Below are positions 13,376-25,336 of a stretch of DNA of 64,000 bases, piece by piece (position 1 is the stretch's first letter; each line of letters opens with the position of its first letter). Below the pieces are notes generated by a model, which was given only the letters and a program-made list of their open reading frames with translations, ran no database searches and had not been told where the DNA came from. The stretch covers positions 48,306,775 through 48,370,774 of the forward strand of contig NC_089979.1 of assembly GCF_036417845.1 (NCBI RefSeq). Reading direction: 5' to 3'. This DNA comes from Apteryx mantelli (taxonomy: Eukaryota > Chordata > Aves > Apterygiformes > Apterygidae). The position numbers were made by a program, and so were the translations under genes.

Positions 13376-16300
13376 AAATAATCCTTAAATTAAAAGCACA
13401 GAAGGTCTTGGCTGTGAGGACTAGCATGCAGGGCACTCCAGGAATGAGTGCTTTAACCACCAAGCTCCTTCTTGATTCCTGACCTCTGCCCATTCCAAAG
13501 CAGGGGCCCAGCCTTGATAGGAAAAGTGGCTTCACCTCCATTAACCTGGTATTTAGGGCAATTGCACAGGAAGTAAAAAAATGTGAGTTCCAATCTCCCG
13601 AGGTGGAGGAAGGTGTTGATCTAGAGTCCCCGACGTCCCTTTTAGGTAGTCATGTGCCTGCGAGGCAGCATGCATGCCTTGGTCTGTGGTCACGGTGCAT
13701 GGGCAGCCCTGCTCAGCTTCTCCAAGGAGCAGGCAACATGCCTGCTCTCAAGTTCAGGTTGCCACAGTGGGGTGGGGCCTCCCTGGAAAAGAGCAAGCCC
13801 AGTGTTCCTCTATCCAGTCTATAATGATCTAATTCAGACTTGTAAGGGATGGCAAAAATTGACATTTTCAAAGCCCTTTGTCTTAAGATATGTTGTGGGT
13901 CAACATAAATGGTTCAAAAAACTCGTTAGTAAATTCTTATAATACCCTTGACACAATTTATCTAATCCAGCAGAATAAAAGGCATTGTCTTGTGAAAATT
14001 AAAGCTGTAAATCACCTTTGAAAACTAGAGTGTGATTTCAGAAAGTATGCATACTCTTGAAACCTATATCCATAGTCAGAAATTTAACCTGTGGTTTGTT
14101 ATGAATGTTTTGAGCTGGTGATGGTGCGTCTAATAGTAATAATTCATCATTTTGTTTCTGACAATGATGAATCTAAGAAATTTTACACTCAGATATATTG
14201 CTTGAGTTTCATTCTGTATGCACAGAAAGCTTTCCAAAGGGTATGTGAAAATAGAGAACTTAGTACTCTTTTAAACGATTTTCGAGACACTAGTTTTTTC
14301 AAAATATTAAAGGTAAGTCACTTAAGGTACAGCCATGAAGACAAGGTAGCTGGAGAAAGCTCATATTGAATTAGCTATTAATATAACAAAAAATAAATTA
14401 GAAGTTTGCATTATGTATTGAAACAAATATAGAAAAACCTATGCTCATCTCCTCCTTACTCATGAAGCAAAGCACTGAGATTTCTGCAGCACTTTAAAAT
14501 AATGGCACTTGTAAAAAAAATTATGAAATTAAAAAAAGACTTTTTAAATAGAGTTTTTTGTGATAATTCTTATCCTTAAGCATTTGTGCTCACCTTCTTC
14601 CTGAAACTAAACAACATGGAAATATTCTATTATTTTGAAATGACATCTGAGATTTTTATGTATAACTGAAATCTACCAGTTGTGATTCTATCTGAAGCTT
14701 GTGATAATACTATGATAATTGACATTGTTCATCTTGGTAAAGCATTAAAATGAACATATATCTGACATGTTCCACATTTCATAGGAAAATGATTTATTTA
14801 AAGTCCTAATGAATGTTTCTTATTACAAAAATATACTGAATTTATTTTCAGAGAGATATATGAGAATATTAGTTGCTGACACAGAGAATAAGAAAGAAAG
14901 GATGACAGGCATAATTTATATAAACAAGTGAAAGTTAGGAGTTTTTCTGTAAATGAGGTAGGCTTTGAAACAGGTTTTTAAATTCTGTGTGCTCTTCATA
15001 ACTATAGAAGCCAAAATCACAGTTGATTTGCTGCTGTTTTCCTTATTACCATTACTTGATTACTTTGGTGATGCTGACCTGTAAACATCTGTTTTATGTA
15101 CCTACATGATTGCCCTGGCAGAGCGCCAAGTGTATTACTGGTGTTTGGGAATTTCCCACAAATATGCTAGTTGCAGCGCAAAGAAAGAACTTTACTGGTC
15201 ATGGTAGGTAATCACTGAATTGAAATCATTAATCATTGGAAATGTGGCAGCCCTCAAAGATCTGCTCTTGCCACATTACTCTGTGTTTGCAAGAAGTCTC
15301 TTCCAAAAGTCACTTCCAAGTGCTGTAAACAACAGCATTGGAAGTTTCATCTTTCCTCTTTACCACTGGACCACATCAGAAAAGCATGATCATCATCCTT
15401 AGGAATATGAAAGCTTTGTAGCTTTGCCTCCTTACTGTTTTTGCAGAAGATTAGCTCTTAAAACTGTTAGTGACATAGACTGTGTTTACATGCAAACAGG
15501 ATCTCCTGAAAGCAGCCAGTGCTGTTCTTGCACCACGCTTGAGTTTGCCTCCAACTCCACAAGCCCTGCTGGCCCTCCTCCGTCTCCCTGGCAGGGCCAG
15601 CAAAGCTGCGAGCTGCAGTGGGAGTCCAACCTCCATTCCCTTTTATACACTCCTGCAAAGACTGGGCATGTTTCAGGTTCAATAAAAATGACTTTCTTGC
15701 AGGAAAAAAAAAAAAGGCACTTACGCCAACCTTACATAGATTGTTTTTCACCCATAACAACTGTTTTGCTGTTTTAGCTATAATCATGCCCACATTCAAA
15801 CATAATTGCTCATGATGTTTGAGGTTCCAGTGAAAAAGCTCCCAGCTGGGTGAGGTTCAGCTTTCTCACCAAACTGGCATGACTGAGCTTGCTGTGCTGA
15901 ACTCATCAGAAACAATATCACCTACTGCAACTCCCTTAAACTGGTACAAAACATCTCTGCACTAGTCAAATACGTTTGCACACAGTGTATCCTGCAGTTT
16001 TAAAATGATGCATTTTAGAATTCATTTAATAAATGACACCATACACTTTTAGAATTTTGTGAAGGCATTAAAGAACAAAATATTGAGATTTAATATGCTG
16101 TGTTCAAGAAAGAATGCAAACCACCAATACATATTTGCCGAGTTCTGGTAAGTCTGAGACATCAGATTCACTTTTTTTTTGTATACCTAAGGTACAGTGG
16201 AGTATGACACTGTCATGTGATGAAAAATATTCACATAAACCTCAAGCAGAAACATGAGAAAATCTATCTAGTACAACGGATTTCTTTTTACCTAGCCAAC

Positions 16301-19300
16301 CTCATAAACAAGTTTGCACGTTCCAGACTAGGGTACAAGCCAACAAGCCTCTTGCTTGAACTTTTGTTTCCTCAGGATCTACTTGTTGGTTAACAGTATG
16401 GAAACTACTTAGGTCTAAAAGAAGTGGATTGCTGAATAACACACAACCACTGTGTTGCCCTAGTTCTATGGTGACCCTTTAGCCAACAGAGGCATTAAAT
16501 TCCCTTGTAATTGACAACCATGCAAAAAAAGCAGTCACTGTCATGAGGCCAGTAGTTTTATATCAGCTTAAACCAGCACAGCTGAGGAGAGACTGGGGCC
16601 TCCTTATTGCAGTTATCCCCAAGCTCCAGGAGTCTACATTCAGCTGACACCAGAGAAGAGTGCTGAGATATTTTTGAGCCATATGACCAACACATTTTCG
16701 GGTTCTCTTTTGTTGGGAACAGGAAAGCAACACCAGCTGTGGTACGAAGGTGGCCACCCCTAGTCCTTGCAGCCCACCTCCTGGACAGGCGGTGGGATCC
16801 TCCCAGAGCAGTGGATGCAGCCAGGCCCTTCCCAGGCGAGCAGCACCGCTCCCTAAAGGGTGAGAGGCGCTGGCTATTTGGTGAAGTGAGGCACTCCTAT
16901 CTGCCCTGGGGCTGAGGCACCATTAGCCAAACACTCCCTGCTCAGGGAGCGACAGCTCATTAGTAGAAAAGGAGGTGAGAACTAACATTAGAAAGGCCTA
17001 AGCTACTCCTCCTCTACCCTCCATTTTAGCCTTTTTTTTCTGGTGGGGGGAGGGTACTTTTCTTTTGCATTACATCTTTCCTTCCTTGTTTTCATGTCAC
17101 CCATTATGTGAATCATGCCCCCTAGCTTATGCTGTAAGACGTTTCTGAAAGTAGTATTTATTTCTTCTCCACTACTGAAAAGAAAGCCAATTTCTGTCAA
17201 GCTGGCTTTTCACTGTAGCTTTATTTTCTTTGGTTCTTTCTTTTTTTCCTGACTCCTAATTATTTTCCTATTTTTATATTCTCTGGTCTTCTTTCTTTCT
17301 TTCTTTCATAATTTTCTTTTACTTCTTCCTGTCCCATCATGTTTCTTTATTTCCTCCTCTCATTTATTTCTCCTCTCTGATTTTTTTCCCCCTCTTTCCA
17401 CTCATTTCTTCCCTCATGTCCCTTTTTTTACACCTGTTCTCCCTCCTTTAATTCCCTCCTAGGGTGTTTTCTGCATAATTTGCAGGTGCTGTCCTGTACG
17501 GCTTGCTCAGGCTTTCAAGCCTTGGGGATGGGAAGGGAGAGGACTGGGAGGGGAGAAAATGAGGAAGGCTTGCTTGAATGCACTGTCGTCCTACAGGAAA
17601 AAAAAATGCTATCTTTGCAAAGTCCGTAAACGTAGTGCAACTGACTCACTGTATGCCATACAGAGTAGCAACTTCTTTCCCTAGATAATGAGAGCCTCAG
17701 AGGAATGGTGGTTCCCTGAGGAATGAAAACATGAAAGAGGACTTCCCCAAAGCCATTGGGTGGAGCACAAAGGATGTGGAAAGACTGGAGGGCTGCAGAG
17801 TAGAGCTGATGATAGATACAGGCGAGGAATTCAAGCACCATGAATATCAACAATTGAATAAGTTGACACTATAAATGTCTTGGCCTCAGTTGACCGTCAG
17901 TTGGTGAGGCTGGTGTAGCCCATTGTTCTGTTTCAGTGAATCTGAATAAGTCAAATGCTGTGAATTCTACAATGAATGCAAGTTTCAAAGTATTTAATGA
18001 CATTTAAAATTCTTTATGAATTAATTTAACTGAGAGGTTAGAAAAAATAACTTCTTTTTTTAAAGATTCGACGACTTCAATTTCATTTACAGTACAGGTG
18101 CATCAGTAGATTTTATTGAGCCTGTTTTCACATAGAATACCTAAATCAGTATGAAATAGCCAATCTAAATATATATGTTAAAATCATAGTTCACATAAGC
18201 TTAACAAAACAACCTTTTTTTCTTAAATGTGTGAGTTAGAAACATCTTTAATGCAGAATAGGCTGACTAATTACAGATGGGTAAGTGACGAAATGTATTT
18301 TGTATATGCTCTATAAAATATATTAGTAATGCTGTTACTAGGGATCTCTACTTGCAGGTCTGAATGCCACAGTCTGTGCCAGTAGTGTCTGGCTCTCATA
18401 TTTGTCATTTTTCTTTCTTTTTCCCTGTTATAACACCAGTTGTTTGGATCAGTTTGGAAATCTAGCTATGTATTATTGGTTATTCATTCATATTTTCTTT
18501 CCTTTCACCCTCCATGCATTTTCATTAGCATATTCTCATAGCAGCTCCCCATATTGGAAAACTATGAAAAATGGGCCCCCCTATAAGCTGTTAATGATTC
18601 TATCATGAGAACCAAACATGCATGACAGGCTTATATTCTTTATCAATTGTCTTTCTCTTTGTGTTTTATTTAGGCTTCAAAAAAGTGAGAACAAATATGT
18701 AAAACAAGATAAAATAATCTAATTTGCATTTATTTGCACAGATTTAAATTACTACAAGTTCCAAGGAGCAGAGTCAGTCCCAAAAGTAGGACTATCATGA
18801 GGATATTTCTGGTTGTGAGTTATCAAAAATGGTGATTTATGGTATAGCTCTTTGAAACCTGATGGACCAACTCTTTGTTGGGCAAACAAGTCTCAAGATG
18901 AAGGAAAGCTCAGGAAGGTTTTTCTTGTCATGCATACCAAAAGCCATTTATTATGCTGTGCACCCACATACTGCTGGGTCTCTGCTTGTTGAATCTACTT
19001 AGCTAATGAAAGATGCTGGTGGTATTATAGGTGGTATATAATATTCTGATATAATGTGAATTCAAGTTTGTTCAATCCACACATAATTAGCTAAAGCTGT
19101 TTTATTCTGTGCTAGTCAACAATGCAAAAAATGTAGCCAAGATAAAAGCTTCTTAATGCCGTGTACTTACAACAACACAATAGAGAGGGAAATTAAAAAA
19201 TGTTTTATTTTTAAATTAAGATGTTCATGCTTTTAAATGTCACACAAAAGTAGAGATCAAATGAGAAAAAAGAAAATACACATAAAGTCAAACTGATTAC

Positions 19301-20004
19301 AAGAAAGGGTGTAAATTAATTAGACTGGAAAGTATTTTAGTTTTGCTGCCATCTTCCTCTATAATCTCAAAAAACATCTAAATTAATACATGTTAAATGT
19401 GTGCCAAAACTTACGTACTTGTATGAACTTGTCTATGCTTACAAATGGAATAATTTAAAAAGATTATAGCAGGGGAATTAGAAAAATAAAGAAACAACCA
19501 CACCTATCCTTGTAAAGCATGTAAAACTGAGTAACATGAAAGAAGAGCAGGCAGGAGTGAGGGAAAGAAAATTGTATGTGCGACTATAAGCTACTTAAGG
19601 TGGGGATATTAAACATATGCATCACTAACACAGGGAGGATGAGGTGGACTGGTCAGCTTCCTCTCCCCATGACAAACCAAGATTTGGTCAATGCAATGAC
19701 TAAACAAATGTTTCATTTGTTAATCACTCTATTATTGCCAACTCTATTATTGTTAAACATTTCTGGTAAATGTACCCCATAATGCTAAGATTCTACAGGA
19801 AAATCTTTATGGTATTAAACTGCTAAAAATTTGGAATTTTAATGTCGGGTGCAGTCAGGACTAAGACATTTCAATATCTATTTCTGGGATTATAATTTTA
19901 TCTAAAATGTACTCTACACATTGTAGCAATCCCAAGGGTCTTTCATCATTTCTACAGCTATCAAGCCAGAATATCATAATGAAATTTTATGGAACTTGAA
20001 ATTC
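13376..20004. other. Intergenic DNA, no gene seen
   Basis: The stretch holds unique AT-rich sequence, a pyrimidine-rich block at 17,215-17,465, and a GC-richer island-like patch at about 16,560-16,960 in which I recognise no gene or repeat. A retroposon-like 3' end signature lies at 15,640-15,714 and is listed among the findings. Overlapping open frames at 15,420-15,815 lie on both strands and show no domain. Confidence 0.6.
17215..17465. repeat. Pyrimidine-rich tract with (CTTT)n
   Basis: About 250 bp are strongly biased to T and C on the + strand, including a (TTTC)n core near 17,287-17,308. It may be a decayed microsatellite. Such tracts can adopt non-B DNA, but function is unknown. Confidence 0.75.
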
Positions 20005-20075
20005 CTCTCAATAGGAACAATGAGAGAGCTGGGACTGTTCAGTCTGTAAAAACCGCATGAACTAGGGTTTGAGAT
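20005..20075 (+). mobile_element. CR1 LINE fragment
   Basis: The words GAGAGAGCTGGGACTGTTCA and GTCTG match the CR1 segment at about 22,365-22,385 in this same window nearly base for base. That segment lies downstream of the reverse-transcriptase region, near the ORF2 end. Flanking sequence is too diverged to set the ends, so the coordinates are approximate. Confidence 0.6.
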
Positions 20076-21367
20076 ACCTAATTCCAAATCCAAATTTTTG
20101 CCCTAGCAATGTAAGGAAATAGTTCTTTTAAGCTGCAAACATATTTGCAGACTGTTTTTTGAGCATAGTAAAGTAAATAGGGAGAGAAAAAAAAAAAAGA
20201 CCACATGTAAGCATATTAGCAAATCTGGAGGGAATAGATATATGCAAAGTGAAATACAGGAGATTGTTTAAAATCTCTTTCTAGTGTCTATCAGTAAGTA
20301 AATTCTTAAATTGTAATTTGAAAACAGTTTTTCATAGTGTAGTTCCACTTTTCAGAAGACCTTTAGAACAATGACAGTGTGATGTATATGCTGAAAATGT
20401 ATTGAGACTTGGGAGTGCTCCCAGGTCAAGGAGAAAACCCTCACCATGTCCTAATGGAAATCAAAATGCATCACAAATCACACCCTCACTTTTTCCCCCA
20501 TTATCTGATTTCCACTAGAAGGGAACTTGTATATGTGGACAGCCTTGTATACAGTAATATGCTGCAACATATTCCTCTGCTTGGGCAAGCACTGGGTCAG
20601 GACTGCAGGAAGCACTGCGGACACCCAGGCTCAAAGGTTAGATGCAGCCATAAGCACTATCAGTTTCTGCAGAATTGCAGAGTTTTATTCAGCAGCATGT
20701 AGAATGTGTTGTTATATATTGCTGAAATTCTGCAAAGCATAAAAATGTTCCTTCTTCTATCTGAAGTCAATAAAAGTTTCAGTCAGGGTTAGTTTCTTTC
20801 TTATTAGATGTCACAGAAAGTAACAGGTAATCTCTATTTAGTATTCACAGAATTTAATATCAGAAAGAACTGTTAAAGTATCCTATCTTTTATCTTGTCC
20901 TTTTTGTTATATCACAGGTCATTTCTTCTATTGACCAGCAGTAGACCCAGTAATTTGGGCTTGATTTTGGCTCAGTTTTAAGCTTTGATTTGGGCTTTAA
21001 GCATCCTTTACATCTGAGGAAGTAATTATTCTGGAAAGCCTCTGGTCTTTATTTAAGATCTTCAGGAGCTTGAGTCTCTAGCCCTTTTTTTTTAACATGC
21101 AGAACTTTTAAAACCTCTCACAGTGCAGAGTATTTACCTCTTCTGAAAAAAAATTGTAACTTTTTGTCTGTTGCCTTTAAAAGGTGACCATAAAAATCAG
21201 GTACTTTGTTTTAGTACTGTTCTCACTGATATTGGTTACAGAAGTAAATTATTTGCTTTTTCCCAATCTTTATATGTCTGAGGGTCATATTAACTCTACT
21301 TTGTTGACTCATTGCATTGAAAACTTACGTTCACTTGATTCTCCTGGTATAATTCCTATACCAGGAC
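20076..21367. other. Intergenic DNA, no gene seen
   Basis: This AT-rich sequence lies between a CR1 fragment and the larger + strand CR1 copy. No exon-like frame or RNA gene is recognised. Confidence 0.6.
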
Positions 21368-22758
21368 ATGGAGAAGACTGAGGTATTCAATGCTTTATTC
21401 TCCTTGATCTCTACTGGTAAGACCTACCTTCAGCAATCCCAGACCCCTGAGACCAATAGGAAAGTCTGGAGCGAGGAAGACATACCCTTAGTAGAGGAGA
21501 GTCAGGTTAGGGCACATTTAAACAGACTGGCCATACAGAAGTCCACAGGACCTGATGGGATGTGCAAGTGCTGAGGGAGTTGGGTGATGTCATTGTGAAG
21601 CCACTCTCAATTATCTTTGAAAGGTTGTGGTGAGTGGAGGAGGTTCCTGAGGACTGGAAGGAAGCAAATGTCACCTCTATCTTCAAGAAAGGAAAGAAGG
21701 AGGATTTGGGGAACTACAGGCTGGTTAGGCTTACCTTGATTCCTGGGAAGGTGATGGAGCAAATAATCCTGGAAACTGTTTCCAAACATATTAAGAACAC
21801 GAAGGTGACTGGGAGCAGTCAGCATGGATTTACAAAGGGGAGATCATGCCTGACCAACCTGATAGCCTTCCACAGTGAAATGACTGGCTTGATGAACAAG
21901 GGGAGAGCAGTGAATATTGTTTACCTTCCTTTTAGCAAGGCTTTCAACAGTCTGCCATAACATCCTCACTGACGAAATTAAGAAGTATGGGCTAAATAAG
22001 TGGTCAGTGATGTGAACTGAAAACTGGCTGAACTGCTGAACTCAGAGGGTTGTGATCAGTGGTACAAAGTTCAGCTGGAGGCCAGTCACTAGTGGTGTCC
22101 CCCAGGGGTTGATACTGGGGCCAGTACTGTTAAACCTCTTCATTAATGACCTGGATGATGGGGCAGAGTGTGCCCTCAGCAAGTTTACAGGTGATACAAA
22201 GCTGGGAGGAGTGGCTGGTACACCAGATGGTTGTGCTGCTATTCAGAGGGACCTCGACAGGCTGGAGAAATGGCTGAAAGGGCAAAGGGTCCAGCAAAGG
22301 GTCTTGAAGATGATCAAGTGACTGGAGTCCTCATATGGACTTTCATACAAGGAGAGGCTGAGAGAGCTGGGACTGTTCAGCCTGGAGAAGAGAAGGCTCA
22401 CGGGGATCTTATCACAGATACCTGATTGGGGGGAGTAAAGAAGACAGAAGCAAACTCTTCCCAGCAGTGCCCAGTGACAGGAGGCAAAGGGCACAAACTG
22501 AAACACAGAAAATTACACTTAAACATAAGAAAACCAAACCAAACACAACAAAACTTTTTCACTGTGAATGCAGTCTGGAAACTGGACTGAACACTAGAAA
22601 AGGTTGCCCAGAGAGGTTGTGAAGTCTCCATCCTTAGAAATATTCAAAAGCTGACTGGACACAGCCCTGAGCAACCTACTCTTGCTGCTTTGATCCCCTG
22701 GTTGGACTAGACAGTCTCCAGAGGTCCCTAACCTCAATTGTTCTGTGAGTCTGTACAT
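21368..22758 (+). mobile_element. CR1 LINE, 5'-truncated and defective
   Basis: Frames at 21,368-21,574, 21,634-21,960 and 22,052-22,321 encode successive pieces of a CR1 ORF2 reverse transcriptase. Visible blocks include EDWKEANVTSIFKKGKKED, SQHGFTKGRSCLTNLIAF, and SGVPQG followed by [14 protein letters not shown]. The copy begins inside ORF2 with no endonuclease domain and is broken by stops and frameshifts. The catalytic FADD box reads FTGD at 22,184-22,195. The segment between the primer-grip region and the ORF2 C-terminus is missing, with the junction near 22,280-22,292, compared with the minus-strand copy next door. The 3' end reads as the usual CR1 UTR and finishes in a TTCTGTGAGTCTGT-like tail. 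It cannot transpose on its own. Confidence 0.9.
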
Positions 22759-23349
22759 CTTCTTCAGAGTCACCACTTGACAGGATACAGTCTTACAATA
22801 TTAGGTGCAGCTTAGGCATGTTCTTTCAGTAGATGGGCATCTTTTATTTTCATGTAACTTATTTTCTTCTTCAAATACAATTTTGGTATGGCACAAGTTG
22901 AAGAAAATTTTAAAAGTCTCCAGATGTAATCTAGCTAGCCATTACCACCAACAATTCTTTTCAGATGTCACAACAGAAAGAAAAAAACAAACCAAACCAA
23001 AACTGTTTTTGACTAATTTTAAGATGGTATTTCAGCCCTGGAGGAAACTGCTACACAAATGCAAGGAGCAGTGCACAAATGTAAGAATTAGTTCATATTA
23101 GGGTCAGAACAAATAATAGGACAATGATAAAGACAGAAGTAGAAGCTTGAAAGAGCTTTCAAGCTGGGTGCACAATACTTTCATGTAAAGTGACAGAGAA
23201 AGTAAGAGTGATAAGTTACTAAGAAGCAAATATGGAAGTCAAAATACCATTTTATGCACTTTATTATTTTGTTATTTTGTTTGTTTCTTTGTTTGTTTGT
23301 TTGAAATTAGTAAAAACATAGTGGCCTAGCTTTGTCGCATCTAACTGTG
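22759..23349. other. Spacer between two CR1 copies
   Basis: Non-coding sequence includes a (TTTG)n-like low-complexity stretch at about 23,250-23,304. The frame at 22,805-23,101 has no recognisable domain. Confidence 0.6.
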
Positions 23350-23527
23350 GGCAATAAACTGAGAGAGCTAGGCAAGGATGCTGGTAACCTGGAGGAGAGA
23401 AGTGCACCCCCTAAAGATGAATCCCCTCACCACAGAAACTTTCTGCAGGGGGACCTACAGAGATGGGAGGGAGCTTGGGAGACTGTGTTCAACAACTTGT
23501 GTGACTTACTTAAATATTTAAAGTGCA
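23350..23527 (+). mobile_element. Possible older CR1 remnant
   Basis: The words AAACTGAGAGAGCTAGGC and, further on, CTTAAATATTTAAAG resemble the CR1 segments that encode the LRELG and YKYLKG parts of the ORF2 end. They are in sense orientation and strongly decayed. It ends exactly where the minus-strand CR1 tail begins, which suggests that the younger element inserted into or beside it. Confidence 0.35.
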
Positions 23528-25336
23528 GAATCACAGAATCACAGAATGGTTGAGGTTGGAAGGGACATCTGGAGATCATCTAGTCCAACTCCCCTGCTCA
23601 AGCAGGGTCACCTAGGGCACATTGCCCAGGATTGTGTCCAGATGGCTTTTGAATATCTCCAAGGAAGAAGACTCCACAACCTCTCTGGGCAACCTGTTCC
23701 AGTGCTCTGTCACTCTCACAGTAATGAAGTTTTTCCTCATGTTCAGACAGAACTTCCTGTGTTTCAGTTTGTGCCCGTTGCTTTTCATCCTATTGCTGGG
23801 CACCACTGAAAAGAGTCTGGCTCCATCCTCTTTACATCCTTCTCTCAGATATTTGTACGCACTGATAAGATCCCCCCCTCAGCCTTCTCTTCTCCAGGCT
23901 AAACAGGCCCAGCTCTCTCAGCCTTTCCTCATAGGAGAGATGTTCCAGTCTCTTAATCATCTTAGTAGCCCTTTGATGGACTCACTCCACTAGCTCCATG
24001 TCTCTCTTGTATTGGGGAGCCCAGAACTGGATACAGTACTCCAGATGTGGCCTCTGAGTAGAGCGACAGGATCATCTCCCTCGACCTGCTGGCAACACTC
24101 TTCTTGATGCACCCCAGGATACCATTGGCCTTCTTGGCCACAAGGGCACATTGCTGGCTCATGGTCAACTTGTCTACCAGCACTCAGTTTCTTGTCTGCA
24201 TGACTACTCTCCAGCAGGTCAAGCCCCAGCCTGTGCTGGTGCATGGGGTTATTCCTCCCCAGGTGCAGGACCCTGCACTTGCCTTTGTTGAACTTCATGA
24301 GGTTCCTCTCCGCCCACCTCTCCAGCCTGTCCAGGTCTCTCTCAATGGCAGCACAGCCCTCTGGTGTATCAGCCACTCCTCCCAGTTTTGTATCATCAGC
24401 AAACTTGCTGAAGGTGCAGTCTGTCCCTTTATCCAGGTCATTGATGAAGAAGTTGAACAAGACTGGACCCAGTACTGACCCCGGGGGACACCGCTAGCTA
24501 CAGGCCTCCAACTAGACTCTGTGCCACTGATCACAACTCTCTGAGCTCTGCCATTCAGCCAGTTCTCAGTCCACCTCACTGTCCACTCATCTAACCCACA
24601 CTTCCTGAGCTTGTCTATGAGGATGTTATGGGAGACAGTGTTGAAAGCCTTGCTGAAGTCAAGGTAGACAACATCCACTGCTCTCCCCTCATCTACCCAG
24701 CCAGTCATTCCATCAGAGAAGGCTATCAGATTGATTAAGCATGATTTCCCCTTGGTGAAGCCATGCTGACTACTCCTGATCACCTCCTTAGCCTTCACAT
24801 GCTTAAGGATGGCATCCAGGATGAGCTGCTCCATCACCTTTCCAGGGATGCAGGTGAGGCTGACTGGCCTGTAGTTCCCTGGGTCCTCCTTCTTGCCCTT
24901 TTTGAAGACTGGGGTGACATTGGCTTTCTTCCAGTCCTCAGACACCTCTCCTGTTCTCCATGACCTTTCAAAGATGATGGAGAGTGGCCCAGCAATGACA
25001 TTCACCAGCTCCCTCAGCACTCGTGGGTGCATCCCATCAGGGCCCATGGACTTGTGGATGTCAAGTCTGAATGATCTCTAACCTGATCCTCTTCGACCAA
25101 GGGAAAGTCTTCCTTTCTCCAGACTTTCTCCCTGATCTCCAGGGTCTGGGATTCCTGAGAGCTGGTCTTAGCAGTAAAGACTGAAGCAAAGAAGGCATTC
25201 AGTAACTCTGCCTCCTCTGTATCCTTCATCACCGGGGCCCCTGGTCCATTCAGTAGTGGGCCGACATTTTTCCTAGTCTTTCTTTAGTTACCGATCTATC
25301 TAAAGAGGCCCTTCTTGCTGTCCTTGACATCTCAGA
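23528..25336 (-). mobile_element. CR1 LINE, 5'-truncated, relatively young
   Basis: Read on the minus strand, this copy starts inside ORF2 just before the region encoding LLNAFFASVF. It continues with reverse-transcriptase blocks (GPDGMHPRVLRELV, GNYRPVSLTCIPGKVMEQ, VVYLDFSKAFNTVSHNILID), then FADDTKLGG and the C-terminal region, and ends in the canonical CR1 3' UTR with tandem ATTCTGTG-type 8-mers at 23,528-23,550. A 250-codon frame (24,295-25,047) is still open. The sequence shifts frame at about 24,478-24,486, where one base is missing inside the SGVPQG box relative to the + strand copy, so the FADD box lies in another frame. A further shift separates the C-terminus. The endonuclease domain is absent. 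The + strand frames over this interval are antisense shadows. Confidence 0.95.

Noticed and set aside
23546..24497. Plus-strand frames over the CR1 copy
   Set aside because: They are antisense shadows of the minus-strand CR1 ORF2 and 3' UTR.
24295..25047. 250-codon minus-strand frame as a possible host gene
   Set aside because: It is CR1 reverse transcriptase with a 1-bp frameshift inside a conserved box, so it is a mobile-element relic.
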